A stretch of 64,000 nucleotides of DNA from contig AP031356.1 of NCBI GenBank assembly GCA_037833965.1, positions 26,744,501 through 26,808,500 on the forward strand, written 5' to 3'. The number at the start of each line of letters is the position of its first letter. Position 1 is the first letter of the stretch. The notes beneath the pieces were generated by a model. It did no database searches, was not told the origin of the DNA, and was given only the letters and a program-made list of their open reading frames with translations. Shown piece after piece: positions 44,601-57,528 of this stretch. Made by a program: the position numbers and the translations under genes. The DNA comes from Marchantia polymorpha subsp. ruderalis. Its lineage: Eukaryota; Streptophyta; Marchantiopsida; Marchantiales; Marchantiaceae.

Positions 44601-47600
44601 CAGCCCATAGGAATTGACCCATCAACGAGCTAATACTAAACAACAAATAATCTAAAAGGAAAAAGACAAAAAATTGAAGCTGATATCTCACAGTATTATT
44701 AAACAGCGGACTCCAAGAACTTTTGATCTTATCAACTTTTGGCATCAAAGATTGTGTCATATTCATCATCAAATAACACATAATATGCTTCAAAAAATAA
44801 TTTGCATGGACTTTTGCGTCTCCAGTTTGGCAGAGACATACGTTGCGAGACATGTATTCTCGCAAAGCAGAATCAGAAAAAAATCCAAACTTGCAGTTAA
44901 AAAGATGACTTGTACACTAGAATTATTACACAGTGACCTATGCAGACTAGTTAAAGCAGGAATTGAGTTCAAAGACTTGCTAACGTTCAATGATGATTGC
45001 AATCCGTTATACATAAATTTGGTTTTTGCGTCTCAAAAGAGAGATTTTACATACTTTTCAACAATTATATTCCTTGCAAAAAATCTCTTCCCACACGAGA
45101 TTGCTTTGGTTTCTCACATCAAGCATGACTTGAATTTTAAAGTCACTACACTACAATGTGATAGAGCAGTTGAGTGCTTCTTCAATGAATTTTTACATTG
45201 AGGAGAAGTATATCACTGTGGAGTTCACAATAATAGTAACTTTTCGCAATAATGGTACTTTTGAACACAAAAGTCATACGTTGTTTAAGGTTGTTTGCTG
45301 CATGTATAACACGTACAAGTTTCCTCCTCATCTGTAAATGAAACTAATATGATACTGCTTGTTGCATATTTAACATGTAAAAGTTTTCTTTCCATATGTG
45401 GCTGGAGTTCATATGAATTGTTAACTACGTGTTGAATCGTTGCACCACTCATGACCTCAACCTAACAACACCTTTTGAAAAGCTTCATGGATCAGTTCTT
45501 ATTCTATCTCGCATCTATGTTATTGGTTGTAATGATAACATGCATTTTGGACAAGACAAACTAACCAAGTTGCAACAGAAGTCACACAAGCGTGTGTTTG
45601 TAAACTATGATGATGAATCTAAATCATATCGCTAATATCATCAGATGAGTTGTTGCATTATTTCTACAAATGACGTAACGTTATTTGAGCATATATCATG
45701 TAATTTTCCTAGCACTCACAACTTTGTGGACTTATTCAGTGGTTTTGACACTAAAGATGAGGCATGTGACCGATTGTTGCAACTAAATGAAGACAATTTT
45801 GAGACAACTGCACATCAAAGCTGCACATTGGCTTTTCAATCATCTTCACCAACATTGTCATCTTTATCAACGTTGCTATTGTTGCCACAAACAGATTTAT
45901 TTTGCTAGTCTTCTAATTCAAGCCCAAGACGCAAATCTAGTCCATATCATGACCTAATTTTCTTAGTTTTTGCGGAATAATCATCATGTATCGGATCACA
46001 ACTTCCTCAACATACTGGAGACGTCACAACCTGCTGATAAGTGGTTGAATCTCTCATGGATTCTATGCGAAGAAGAGCAATGCAAGAGTATTTTGATTGT
46101 CTCATTGCAAACTTCACATAGTAATTTGCCACGCTCCTACAAGTCAAGCGAATCTTCTTGTCTAATTGAATTTTCAAGGCCAAATCACTAATCTATGATG
46201 TCTCTTTACTTCTAAAAGCGAGTCTGATAGCTAGAGAATTCAAACAACATCATGACATTGAATACAACAAAACGTTTGCTCTTGTGGTAGAATGATCAAC
46301 TTTTCAAGCTCTTATTTCATTGTTTGTTGCTCTCAGATGAAAATTGCATGATATGGATGCAATATATGAAATAGTCATCGGATTTTGAACAGCTAGGCCA
46401 AAAACATCTTGTTTGTCTTCTCAATCTATGATCTCAAACAATCTTTGAGACAATGATACAAGAAGATTGACTCCCATCTTCCATTCGTTGGTTAAGTTTG
46501 AAGCAATTTTGATCTGAAGTTCTTTGTTCTTAAAGCATATAAGATCATCATCGTGCTACTTCTCTATGTTGATGACCTACTACTATTAGAAAATTATTTT
46601 GCACGCATTGGGAATATTAAGACGCAACTACACCAACATTACTTGATGGTAAATCTAGGATCTATCTCTCGACACCTCGGTGTTGAATTTCACATGCTCC
46701 TTATGACAATTTGTTTCTACATCAACACAATATTATGTGGAACTTGATAATTCGATGGTCGAACTAATTTTATTCCATGTCAATCATGTCTTGAAAGTTC
46801 AGACAAGAATCGCGCATATAGATATTTTAGCCTACTATCACATTGTTCACAATCTGATATTATGAAAAATAATATTTAAAAAAAATCACAAAAAAGTCAT
46901 AAAATATATTGATATTTTTCAATATATACAAAATTAGTAAATAATTTTAATATTCATAAATGCACTTGATATCAAACTATTAATTATTCAATTTTAAAAT
47001 ATCATAGCTAGACAACTTGAGATTTTAAAGGTTTGAATTTATAAATAAAACAATGACTATGAATAATAAATAAAATATTTATTATATTATATTATAAAAT
47101 ATTTCTTCAAAGTAATATTTTTAACTATATATTGAATGAAATGACTTATACATAAAAACAATTGTTATAATTTTTACAACACAATGGTAATCATGCTTAA
47201 TTTAAAATATAATTACTATTATTTACTATGATTATAATCAAATATATGCATAATTATTATTCTCTTGCAAATAAAATATAAAAATACTTTATCAAAAAAA
47301 TTTGTTGATGCTTATAAAACCATGAACAATGACTTAAAAATAAACATAAATTATGTGAATGAATTATTTATAAAATTTATAATAATAATAATAAATTAAT
47401 AAATATAATTCTTTAAGAAAGAAATTATACAATCATTTGAAATAGGAAATTTGATTTGCATATATCAATGATGAATGATTTCAGCCAATTTGCTTCATTC
47501 GTTATTTTTTGTTTAGATATAATTTGCTAAGTTTTTTACATCAATCATTGAAATTGATAATGAAATTTTGTTTGATTAAATCTGTTTATATCAAAAAATT

Positions 47601-48992
47601 TAAACTTCTTGCCAGTAAATAATACATCAACCATATAATATTTATTAACAGTAATGTATTTGTAGATTTGAGATTATATTAACATTTAGATTTGAAATGT
47701 CAGGTATAATCAACTCCATATTTCTGTTATGTTTCATTGAAAATAGTTATTTTTTTATTTAATATTTAATAAATTAAAACTTATATGTATAATATTTTTA
47801 ACTATTTTTCTTTATCTATGAATTTAATTTTTGTATCAATGCATTTGACAATAATTTTCAAATATTCAATGAGAGACATATTATTAACTTTTAATTGATA
47901 CATATTCATGCTTCAAATCATTATAAGCAAGGAAAAAATTACACAAAACTATTTTAAAGATAATTAACTTCCGAGTTGTATTATTGATGATAATATATCA
48001 ATATGAACAGAAATTATATCATCTAAAAACTATATATATAAATTAATTTAATTTATTGTGTGTAAGTTGATTTAACATAAAAAATGTTACTAAAAGGTTA
48101 CTGCGAATAGTTATTGTCAAATGTTTTTTACTTGAGTTAATATAATAAATATAAGCTTGATATTGTACGTTATAATTTAAATGTAGTTGAACATTTAATA
48201 TATTAGATTGGATCGATTGTATATTGAAATTAAGATAAAAACTTTGGAATTTTACAGCCGTTTGCAATTAAGCCTGAAATTTGTTGTATGTAGTAGGTAT
48301 TTTGTCACTATTCATATATTTACGTGTAATAATTATTCCACATTCAAAACTGACTGTGTTATTAGCATTATTTGCACATTATTTAATATAAAAAGATAAA
48401 TTATAATAACTGATCATTTGTTTCAAAGAGGTAGCGTAATTCACTACTCATAAGAGGTTAAATTTAAAATTTTTGCCATTGAAAATATGGTTCTTGAATC
48501 TTTAAAATATATGTGTTATTTATATGTTATTACGATGATACACATGCTTAAATGAGCAATTTTGCAATAAAACATAACAATCATGTTTGAAAATGTATAT
48601 TTCTTTTGGTTATAAATATGCAAGATATTTGATTTGACATGCTATATATTTGATATCAACTTATACAGTCATGTTTCTTCATCACTATCATACAAAATGA
48701 ATAAATAATTAATTTCAAAATATGTTAAAATTGATTAAATTTCAATAATGTAAATTTATAGGATTTATATTGTGTAGGATAATAAGAAAATATTTATTTT
48801 GTATTTTGAAAATTTTATTTCGACAATAAATATCTAAATATATTTATTTCAACATGATTAAGTATATTATTTTATTTTCTTATCAATTATAATTTATCAG
48901 ACAAATGAAATTGTTTAATTTTTTTCAAGAATATCTGAATGAGTGTATATTAAATATCTTGTCAATTTAAAATTATGAATAATTGGAGATTA

Positions 48993-49026
48993 GATATATA
49001 TACACACATACACACACATACATATT
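48993..49026 (+). repeat. TA/CA dinucleotide microsatellite
   Basis: A short tract of TA repeats passes into CACATA repeats within the A+T-rich desert. Confidence 0.8.
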
Positions 49027-49978
49027 TGTCTATTGTTTATATGTGATTTCTAAGATTTATAAAAGAATTATACTTTATATTATAAACTTGTAATTACTTA
49101 CATTGGCTCATAAAATTTATATTTTTATCACATGTAAGACAAAATAGTTTGTAAGAATGAAAATTCTAAAATGAACAGAAGGATTTTTTTGAATAATTTC
49201 TATATCATCCCAGTTTTATAATTCACTGTGCGACATATTTTATTCTGGGATTTTTTTATATTAAATTAATTTTGTTATAAAAAATTGGTTAATATTGATT
49301 TGAAAATCGATGTAGGAGTTTTATTGAACTTGCTTAGAAGTTAGTCAAAAAAAAGCATTTCTTGACTAATGTATTTCATGCAAATTGATGAGTTAGTATA
49401 TACTGGCTCAATATTTGGATATCTATCTATTTGAAGAGTTTGCATCTAAAAAGAAGAAACCAATTTATTGCTGATCTGTGAAAAAATTAATTTTTTTTTA
49501 TTATATTCCAGATTGAAAGAAAGTGGAAGAATACAGAAGCACATACATTTATGCGTGTATGAATTCTCATAATTTATTATGACCATTTATCAGATGCAGA
49601 CCACTATGTAGTGATGGATACAATATTATTATCATTTTTTATTACTCTGTGGAATGTTATGAAACTTTGCGCCAAGTTTTACAACATTAATATTCTAGAA
49701 GTATGACTGCCTTCCCCAACTAGCTTCTTTTCACTTGCTTTCATCATTAATAATTTGTACCAGCAATGTCACATACCGTCGTCTTAACAATAGACGACGC
49801 TAACCTAGGTTATTATCATATAACTCAGATTTGAATACAATTTATTGATCACATTGAAATTGTGAACCAACCGGAAACACGATATAGTCTACCGTTCTAG
49901 TGACTGAGTTGTATTGATTAAATAGAGGGTTTTTTGTTATTGAGCAAAACAAATTATTTTTGAGATATATATACATGT

Positions 49979-50003
49979 GAAATAAATAAATAAATAAATA
50001 AAT
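49979..50003 (+). repeat. (AAAT)n tetranucleotide microsatellite
   Basis: About six AAAT-type units mark the right edge of the A+T-rich desert, some 30 bases before composition turns GC-rich. Confidence 0.85.
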
Positions 50004-50030
50004 ATTTAGCTAGCTCTTCGGTGCTATTTA

Positions 50031-50941
50031 TTCGCTCTGGGCGGCTCTCTTCTATATTTGAGAAGGATGTGAAATCTGCTGTTCAATGTGGTGATTCAGG
50101 GTCCAAGATACAAATGTGGCTGCTCACCGATAGCTCTTCTATCTGTTGCTCCCATGAGCTTTGCAGCTGGCTGTAGGAAATTACTCCAGAGGGCGAGTTC
50201 AAACCACGTGTGGACGAACCCTAGGCGGAAAGCAGGGCAAAACCGGGCGGAGCTGGGTAGATGAGGCGGTTTGGCAGTAGAGCCGGAAGCGGATACGAAC
50301 GAGACATTTGGCAGCGGTGCGGTCTGATCACGGAGGAACAAGAAGACCTTCGGACTGTCGTCGGAGGATAAGCCCTGGAGCCAAAACCTCTCGCACGAGG
50401 CGATTCTTCGCTCGAGGGATGGAGAGCGCGGGCCGTCGATCCTCGTGCTGACCACGTGCACCGGCACCTTGTCGGACTGGCATTCGAGCTCTATTCATGC
50501 TGCGAAAGATTGGTCGCTCGAGTTCGCCGATAGAATTTCGGTGTTTGGAGACATTTCGTTCTTTGCAAATTGTCTGAGACATTTCTGAGTGCAGTGCGGA
50601 GCGGTGGGGTAGCGAGTGCTGGCGGATTGGTTTATATTTCGGGCGGAGTTGGGGAGGAATTGGCACCAGGAAGGCTGGAAAGGAGGTGCATTTTTTAGGG
50701 TGAATGTACATAGTCGGGGAATTGGAAGATGAGCTGAAGAGATGGTGCTCCTGACATCTGGAGCTGGAGCCAGGCGGTGTAGTGCAAGAAAAGTGGGCGG
50801 TTCAACGATTCAGTCCGTGCATGGTGGCATGACGAGCTTGCATTGAGCGTGCAGCGAAGAATTTGCGAGCTTTAGCCGTGTGTTGGGAGAGGTAGTTTCA
50901 ATGTACTGAATTTCTGGTGGCAGAAGTGAGTGTGACTAGAT
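50031..50941 (+). promoter_or_regulatory. Promoter and leader of the TPR gene
   Basis: A GC-rich stretch of about 0.9 kb between the A+T-rich desert and the TPR start codon. Frames of more than 100 codons are open on the minus strand (for example 50467-50096), but they lack any family resemblance and are best explained by composition. No TATA box is clear. Confidence 0.45.
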
Positions 50942-53900
50942 ATGGAGTCCACGGGCCTCATGCGTGTTGGATTGGGGTTGACTTTAGGAGGAGGAGTGGG
51001 ATTTGTCAGACCTGCTTGCAATGTGAGATTGGAAGGGCGGAAGACAATTAACAGGATATGTCGGGGAGGTGTGGCACTGAGAGTATGTCGACCAAGTGTG
51101 ACAGGAAGAACGCATGGATGGGACAGAGAGAAGATGAGTGGGGTAGGAGTTGTGTTGATAGCAGCTAGAGCTTTTGGTGTCGGAAGGCGCGGACCGTCTC
51201 GCCCGCGAATTACTACGCCTCGACACCCTGTGGAGGAAGAGGAGAGCGATGAATCTCACGCAAATGTTGATAGTCGGTTCGTTCTCTGTACCTCTCAAGA
51301 ATCTGGTTAAAACTTTATCACTCGAAAATTTTGCTTCTGTCTTGAAGCTTCATCTGGTTTGTTAAACATAATTTGGTCCAAATTTGACTGACACATGTGA
51401 ATCGGAACAAGAAGCAGCTTCACAGTAGCTTTTTACTCACCTTGTTCAGGCTCACGGAAGCAAGTAACGAAGAATTTTAACCTTGACGTCAGGTCAGCGC
51501 ATTCATGTCATTGACTGTAGTTCAGACATGTACAGGATCTTCATTTACAGATAATGTACAATTTACTACAAATCAATATCATTAAACACACAAACCACTG
51601 TCCATTTGTCCTCCCGGTCAGAATTCTATACCATATTTGAGAGCAACGAGTTGAATGCCGCATCTGTTACGTAGGAAACTTCTCGCCTAAAATGAGAGTG
51701 CTGTATTTTGGCTGAAGTTATTCTTCAGTGGGTACGAAGAGTGAGTTGTCAATTTGGTGTCAGTGATACGTTGGTATACGTTGATACGGTCATCATGGGT
51801 CTTTATGCAGGCCATCGAAGAAAGTGTCACAGACCCGCTTTTCCGTGTTCCAAGACCTTGTACAACTTTCAATATGCATCCCCGTTTACTACTTCTTGGC
51901 TACTACATCTTATCGTACATGAGGTCTACTCTTGTCTGGGTGTGTCACATGATTACTAAAACTCCGATCGCAAATGAGAACCCACTTCAAGGTGTTCAGG
52001 AGATGAACGATATCTTAGATTCCTCTATCAGGAGATACAGTCCGTTTTGATTCGAAATGCTCGATAAAGTACCAGGTTGTTGCCAGAAACCGGGGAGAAG
52101 ACAGGTGACGTCAGATGATTTTTTACAATATCGCGCAGGACTCTGTAACTAATTTACGGATGCACTTGGTCTTTTCCGCGAGAATGAGATTTTAGTATTT
52201 AACCAAGGGTAATACAGTCGAGTGATTCAAGACTATAATGCAAGAATGTCAGCAGATGTACAAAGCCAGTTGGAATATTCTTGTTTGCATCAGACTTCAG
52301 GTCATCCCTTCACCTTAATGAACATTTACCCGAGAATTTCGTTCAAAGGGATGAAAGTTTTTCCTACTTCTCAAGAAGGCCCTTACTTTGTCGATTTTTG
52401 GTGTGAAGTTAGGAGTGTTAGAGCCTGGTACTTGGATTGCTGGATGGTCAGTGCAGTTAGGAGAAGACATGCAGCTCGAAAAAAATTAACATATGAACAG
52501 GGAATCAAGTTGCATACTGACCTGCAGTATCATTTATTTCAGAGATGATGTCACGCAAGGCATTGTGGAAGTACTGGATGGTGAAAGTGAAGGTCCTATC
52601 ACCGAGGACCCCGCAAACAAGTCAGCGCAGCTACTTCAGGATCAGTTCAACCGCTTTGCAGCAGCAGTGGCTCTGGCGGATAGAAAAATGGCTGAAGAGA
52701 TTATCAAAGAAATGGGGTATGAAGGCTCATAAAATGGTTACCAGTCGTAGTTGCAATTGACAATAAATTAAAAAAGTAAGAGGAGCGAGGATAATATTAC
52801 AGATTTATGGGAGCGTACATATTTGCACAGCATATTTTCATAGATACGTTTGATATCCAAAGAGAGCGTTTCAAGGGTGCTTGGTCCTAATTTCTGATCA
52901 GTCTGTCGTACCTCTCATTTTCTTCTGATGCACAGATTGCGATTGAACTACTGTTTCCTTATCGGAACTCATATTAGTAAACCTGTTGTTAAGATAATCG
53001 TTTTGTTAAATATGTCTCTTTATGAACTTATTCTGACGTGATCATGAGAAGATAAAAGTTTGGATGTACCCTTAAAAGCCTCTTCGCCATAGACTTTCCA
53101 ATTCGTGAATCTGAGAAAATGTTTGGTGTGGGCTTTTTACATCATATCATTGCTCGATTTGCATTTTGCATTGGGTAGCATTTACCGCCAAAACGTTCGG
53201 CCTTCATTAGTTTAGGTTTTTCCTGTTCAATCTCATCTTATCGAAATTTCCTCACTCTTTGATACAGCTGATCTCTTTGAACCGCCAAGTTGTGCCAAAT
53301 GTTCAGATTTCACACTTTACTGCACCATTAAGTGAAGCCTTTGGTTCCTTATGGGATACAAGTCACTGACATTTACTTTTTGATGCGTATTTATATGTGC
53401 AGTGATGGGGAGTCTGTTGGCGTTGAACTTTCGGACTTTTCTGATGGTGAAGATGAAAACACAAATCCAGTAAATGAGTTTGAAGATTCTGCTCAGCTCA
53501 TTGATGACCAGTTATATCACATTCAAAATACGATGACAACAGCAAGGATGTTGTCAGAGGAGTCTAATGGCGAGATTCGGTACTGTTTCATGGCAACCAA
53601 ATTTGTTTTTCCTCCAACTTGTTGCAACTAGCTCGGTAGATCCACATGTGATGCCTTTTGTGCAAATTTTAGATGGTTCCAAAACCAGAGAAGTTCAGTG
53701 TATAGAAGACTATCTCCACATACTAGAAGGTCAACGGTTCTGAGAAGGGCTGAAGCAACTTACTGCATTTTGTTAATGGGATCAGTAAGCTTTTACTGTA
53801 TTTAGATATCATATCTTAGTTTTTCTTCAGAGTACTCGACCTACCTTCTGTATGGAGCAGCAGTATGTGCCATCCAAGGCGCCAAGCTGGAAGCAATACA

Positions 53901-56900
53901 GCTAAAATTCTTTGGTACAATGATTTCAGCAACAACACGAAGAGTGCGATGTATTATTAGAATGCAGAGTGACCTGTCTTGGAGGTCGTAGAGGTATTAC
54001 AAAACTCAATTAGAGAAGATAACTTTATCATGCGCGACATCACCGGTATCCCCGATCTGTCGTGAATGCTGTCTGGTAGCGAGAAGGCAAGGTAGACTTG
54101 CTAGATCTTTGTTTAGTTAAGTGCAGGACACAGCGAGGGCAACAAAGCTGCCCTTGGTAGTAGATGTATGACAGATGGAAGCAGAGCCCTCTGAAACATG
54201 AGTGATGCGGGCAGTTTTAATTTGAAGGTGCAGTAAGGGTCAGTTTTCTTAAGCCCAAATAGAGCAAGACGGGGAACCATTTGTCCAAGTTGCAAACTCT
54301 TCGATAAGTCATGGTTTGCAACTCCCTCTCACTAGCATGAGAGCGAGATGGTGTACTAATATCGCTCTGCTGGTCGAAGCCATGATATTCACTGGCTTTA
54401 CTAGCCTTGATCTAAAAGCCCAAAACAGCCGCTCTTCTTTTGTTACTGCCGCGGTTTGATAAGTAAAGGTTTTCTTGGTTGATATCCCGAAACTCCGAGT
54501 TCTTCTTATAGGTTGGCACAAATCAAGAGTCTTAATGCTTTTCAAAGTTGCCCTCTCTTGTTTCTCTTTCTTGCTATCCCGTCTACAACAACCACTTACT
54601 TTCTTCACACTAGCCCCTTTGAGCCATGCGCAGGTTGAAGGACTTACTCTGTGAAGGCGCACACTGGAGAGTACGATTTGAACCCTAGAGACCTATCTGA
54701 TCCTTTTGGTGCACTGTATGGCAGGAATTTTCGCCGCGATCGAGACACCGACCATTCAGGGGAAGATCCTAGAGCTGTTGAGAAACAGTTAGAGGAACTA
54801 TATGAAGAAGTGGGAAGGATGATAGAAGAAGGTGATGAAGGAAGTGCTCGAGAAGTTATAGAGGCCAACTACGAGGCTCTTCTGGAACAGCTGGAAGAGG
54901 GGATTCGAGGAGTGGAACAAGCAGCCATGCTCGATATTTTGGCCCAGCTGTACATGAATATGGGAGATTATGAATGTGCGGATGTTCTCTTGGATCAGGT
55001 TCGTGTCTTTTTTGTGAACAGGTGCATGACTTTTTCATTTGATTGATTGTGGGTGGACTTTTCTGCAACTTCCTTACTTCTCATTAATCATACAGCAGTT
55101 ATCATTACTTGACTGTGATCATACAACAGGGACATCTCTCTGTTGTTCTGAGCAGCCGTACTTCATTTTCATCGTAAGCCATGCGACTTGAGGTTTTATC
55201 ATGGAAATTTACTGATCTGGAGGTGCGTTGCAGACGAAGGAGATTTTGGATGACATAAGCAGTCCCCATCCTCTCCTAGATAATATTCTGGAGCATGTAG
55301 GGAGTATGTATACAGGCATTGGCAAACCTGAAGAGGCTCTGCCGTGTTACCTTCGGAGCCTTGACATTCAGGAAAGCGTATTTGGTTAGTTCTCATGATC
55401 AGCTTTCCCAATTTGCAGTAGGTTACACTCTTTAGGTGGATGCCATATATGTCACATACTGAGCTTACATGATAGAAATCAATGTATTCGTTTTCTCTTT
55501 TGCTATGAAAAATAGGATGGCGTAATCATATTTTCACTTCTTTAAGAATCAGCCAAATGTGGTGTAATTTGATTTATCACCTTCCTTACTCGACAGTCTC
55601 TAAGCAGTAGTCGCTTGTGGGTGAAATACAGTAGCAACAAATACTGAATGAAATTTGTTGTATCTCACTCATACTCTCAGAAGAACGAAATGTCATGTAT
55701 GTTGCAGAGTTTGCCAAAATTTCAGAATTTCAGATCGTGAGTTTTAAGAAGAAGAGCAGCGGTAGCTTCTTCTTTTCTGTGGAGTTCTGACTCGCTTGTT
55801 TAAATTTTCAGGAAAGGACAGTCCTTTACTTGTGAGGACTATGCTGGGCCTTGCCAAAACCTACAGTGAGTTGGACGCTGGAAGTAAAAGTGTTGAGCTA
55901 TATCAGCGATCGTTGGTTCTTACAGAAAGATCCCAGGGTTCGAATAACGAAGCAGTAATTCTTATTCTTACACATTTAGGACATACTCTCCTTGAGGAGG
56001 AAAGATTGCAGGAAGCAGAAATTACATTGCGGAGGTATGACATTCGTTCATGACTTTCATGAATTCTCTTCCAAGTTGAGAAACCATAGATCGGAATTTT
56101 GTGGGTCTTGACTGCGCATTTTGAAATTTTGTTTTGTTTGTTCATTACTTTTGTTCAGGGCGGTCGTGGTGACTCAAAACGCCTACGGAGCACGAGATGG
56201 AAGAGTAGGTGTAGCTACATGCGCTCTAGCTCGAGCCAAAAGTGGACAGGGTACATTCCTTACTTTCTGGCAAGCCAGTTGAAGATCCCGTTGGGAGCAG
56301 GCAAATGTACAAACTGGAGTCAAATGAATCTGCTTGACTTTCTTTGGCAGCGCCTAATGCCTATTTCCATGCTGTTCATTTTGGTTTTTGTTTATCAGGG
56401 GAAATCGATGAGGCTGTACGAATGTATCAGCAAGGCCTTCAAATAATGGAAGATTGTCCGAAGTTTTCTCCAGATGATCCAGTTATAGAAAGTGTCCGCA
56501 CTGATATGGCAGAGATATTGAACATGACTGGCAGGTAATAATGAAATAATACTAATCAGGTTTTGAGTTTGGCTGGCTTACAAGTGCAGCCGACACCGCT
56601 GGCATTTTTTAATTGGATATCACGTTGTTAGGTACTGAAAATCAGGAACAAGTTCGTTGGTATCCTTTTCACTGACTATTTTAGGCCATAATTGTATGCG
56701 GTGGTGAAATGTCTAGGGACACTGAGGCTCAGTTGTTATGGGAGGAGAATCTGCGCGTCAAAGAGAGAGAGCTCGGGAAAAATGATGTGCAGTTGGTGCC
56801 TCATCTGAACAACTTGGCTACATCCTATGCTCATTCGCAACTTTTCGACAAGTGCGAACCATTACTGAGGAGGAGCTTGAAGCTGATGACCATACACTTT

Positions 56901-57528
56901 GGTCCGAAAGCGCCTCAAATTTCAGTATCTCTAGAGCTGTTAGCAACAGCCTTGCATCATCTGGGAAGAGGTTTTGAGGCTGAACCTCTTGCTCGTGAAG
57001 CTTTAGCGATACGCGAGGCTCATTATGGTCCCGACCATCCTAACACAGGTGAGGACATTCTTTCTTGCCTGGCTATATCTTTTCAATGTGCATATTTATG
57101 CTATGTATGTGCAATTTGTGACTCATATTGGGCTACGCATGCTTCAGACTTGAAAGTGTAGATGAATGGAGGAAGTCCGTAGCTTTCATTTACATTTTTG
57201 ATTGATGTTCCATGACTAGGGCACGAAGCACCTGCGTTCCAAGCATCTAATTTTTTAAGTTATCTTCTTTGCAGGACAAGCTTGTAATTGCCTTGCCGCC
57301 GTTCTGCATGGACTTGACAAAGATAGCGAGTCAGAGGTATACTTGCGGAGGGTTCTGAAGATTCAGGAGAAGGAACTAGGACCTGAGTGCCCAGAAATTA
57401 TTTTAACTTTAGAACTCCTGGTAATGCTTCTTGATAAACAAGGTAGACAAAATGAACTCCCACCAATTATACGCAGATTGCAAAGACTGGAAGCTATGAT
57501 TACTGATGAATCGAATAATGAAGAGTAG
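50942..57528 (+). CDS. TPR protein, kinesin light chain/nephrocystin-3-like repeats
   Basis: Ten exons are read: 50942-51276, 52543-52716, 53403-53579, 54689-54998, 55234-55384, 55812-56034, 56159-56250, 56399-56534, 56717-57048, 57275-57528. They join in phase to give 727 residues. Residues 1-95 are Arg/Gly/Val-rich and almost free of acidic residues until the Glu-rich stretch near 98, which fits an organelle-targeting peptide, probably plastid. Residues 100-285 are acidic and hydrophilic with possible coiled coil (EKQLEELYEEVGRM). From about 285 to 715 there are tandem TPRs of the 42-residue type, for example GKPEEALPCYLRSLDIQ, HLGRGFEAEPLAREALAIRE and HYGPDHPNT. TPR arrays bind protein partners; the partner and process are not known. 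The exon 3/4 join (acceptor CCCTAG at 54688) is the least certain. Confidence 0.85.

Larger units (their letters stand above)
41525..46750 (+). mobile_element. Ty1/copia-type LTR retrotransposon fossil, plus strand, broken
   Basis: Remains of an old copia element read on the plus strand. A TGGTATCA primer-binding-site-like motif at about 41594, after a CACAACA end, suggests the edge of a 5' LTR. A weak gag-like start follows near 41720. Integrase-region remnants lie at about 44670-45200, and reverse-transcriptase remnants at about 46210-46750, including the YVDD box. RNase H and a 3' LTR are not recognised. The element is clearly broken with many breaks, and looks older than the minus-strand copy that appears to interrupt it between about 41.9 and 44.6 kb. 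Its composition has drifted toward that of the surrounding desert. Confidence 0.65.
46751..50030. other. A+T-rich gene desert, right part
   Basis: Very A+T-rich sequence with no supported gene. It contains simple repeats: ATA runs near 47378-47400, a TA/CA tract at about 48993-49026 and an AAAT tetramer run at about 49979-50003. The desert ends sharply near 50.03 kb, where GC-rich leader sequence of the TPR gene begins. Confidence 0.6.

Noticed and set aside
50096-50711. Minus-strand frames of 123 and 127 codons before the TPR gene
   Set aside because: They overlap each other in different frames in GC-rich leader DNA, with no family resemblance.
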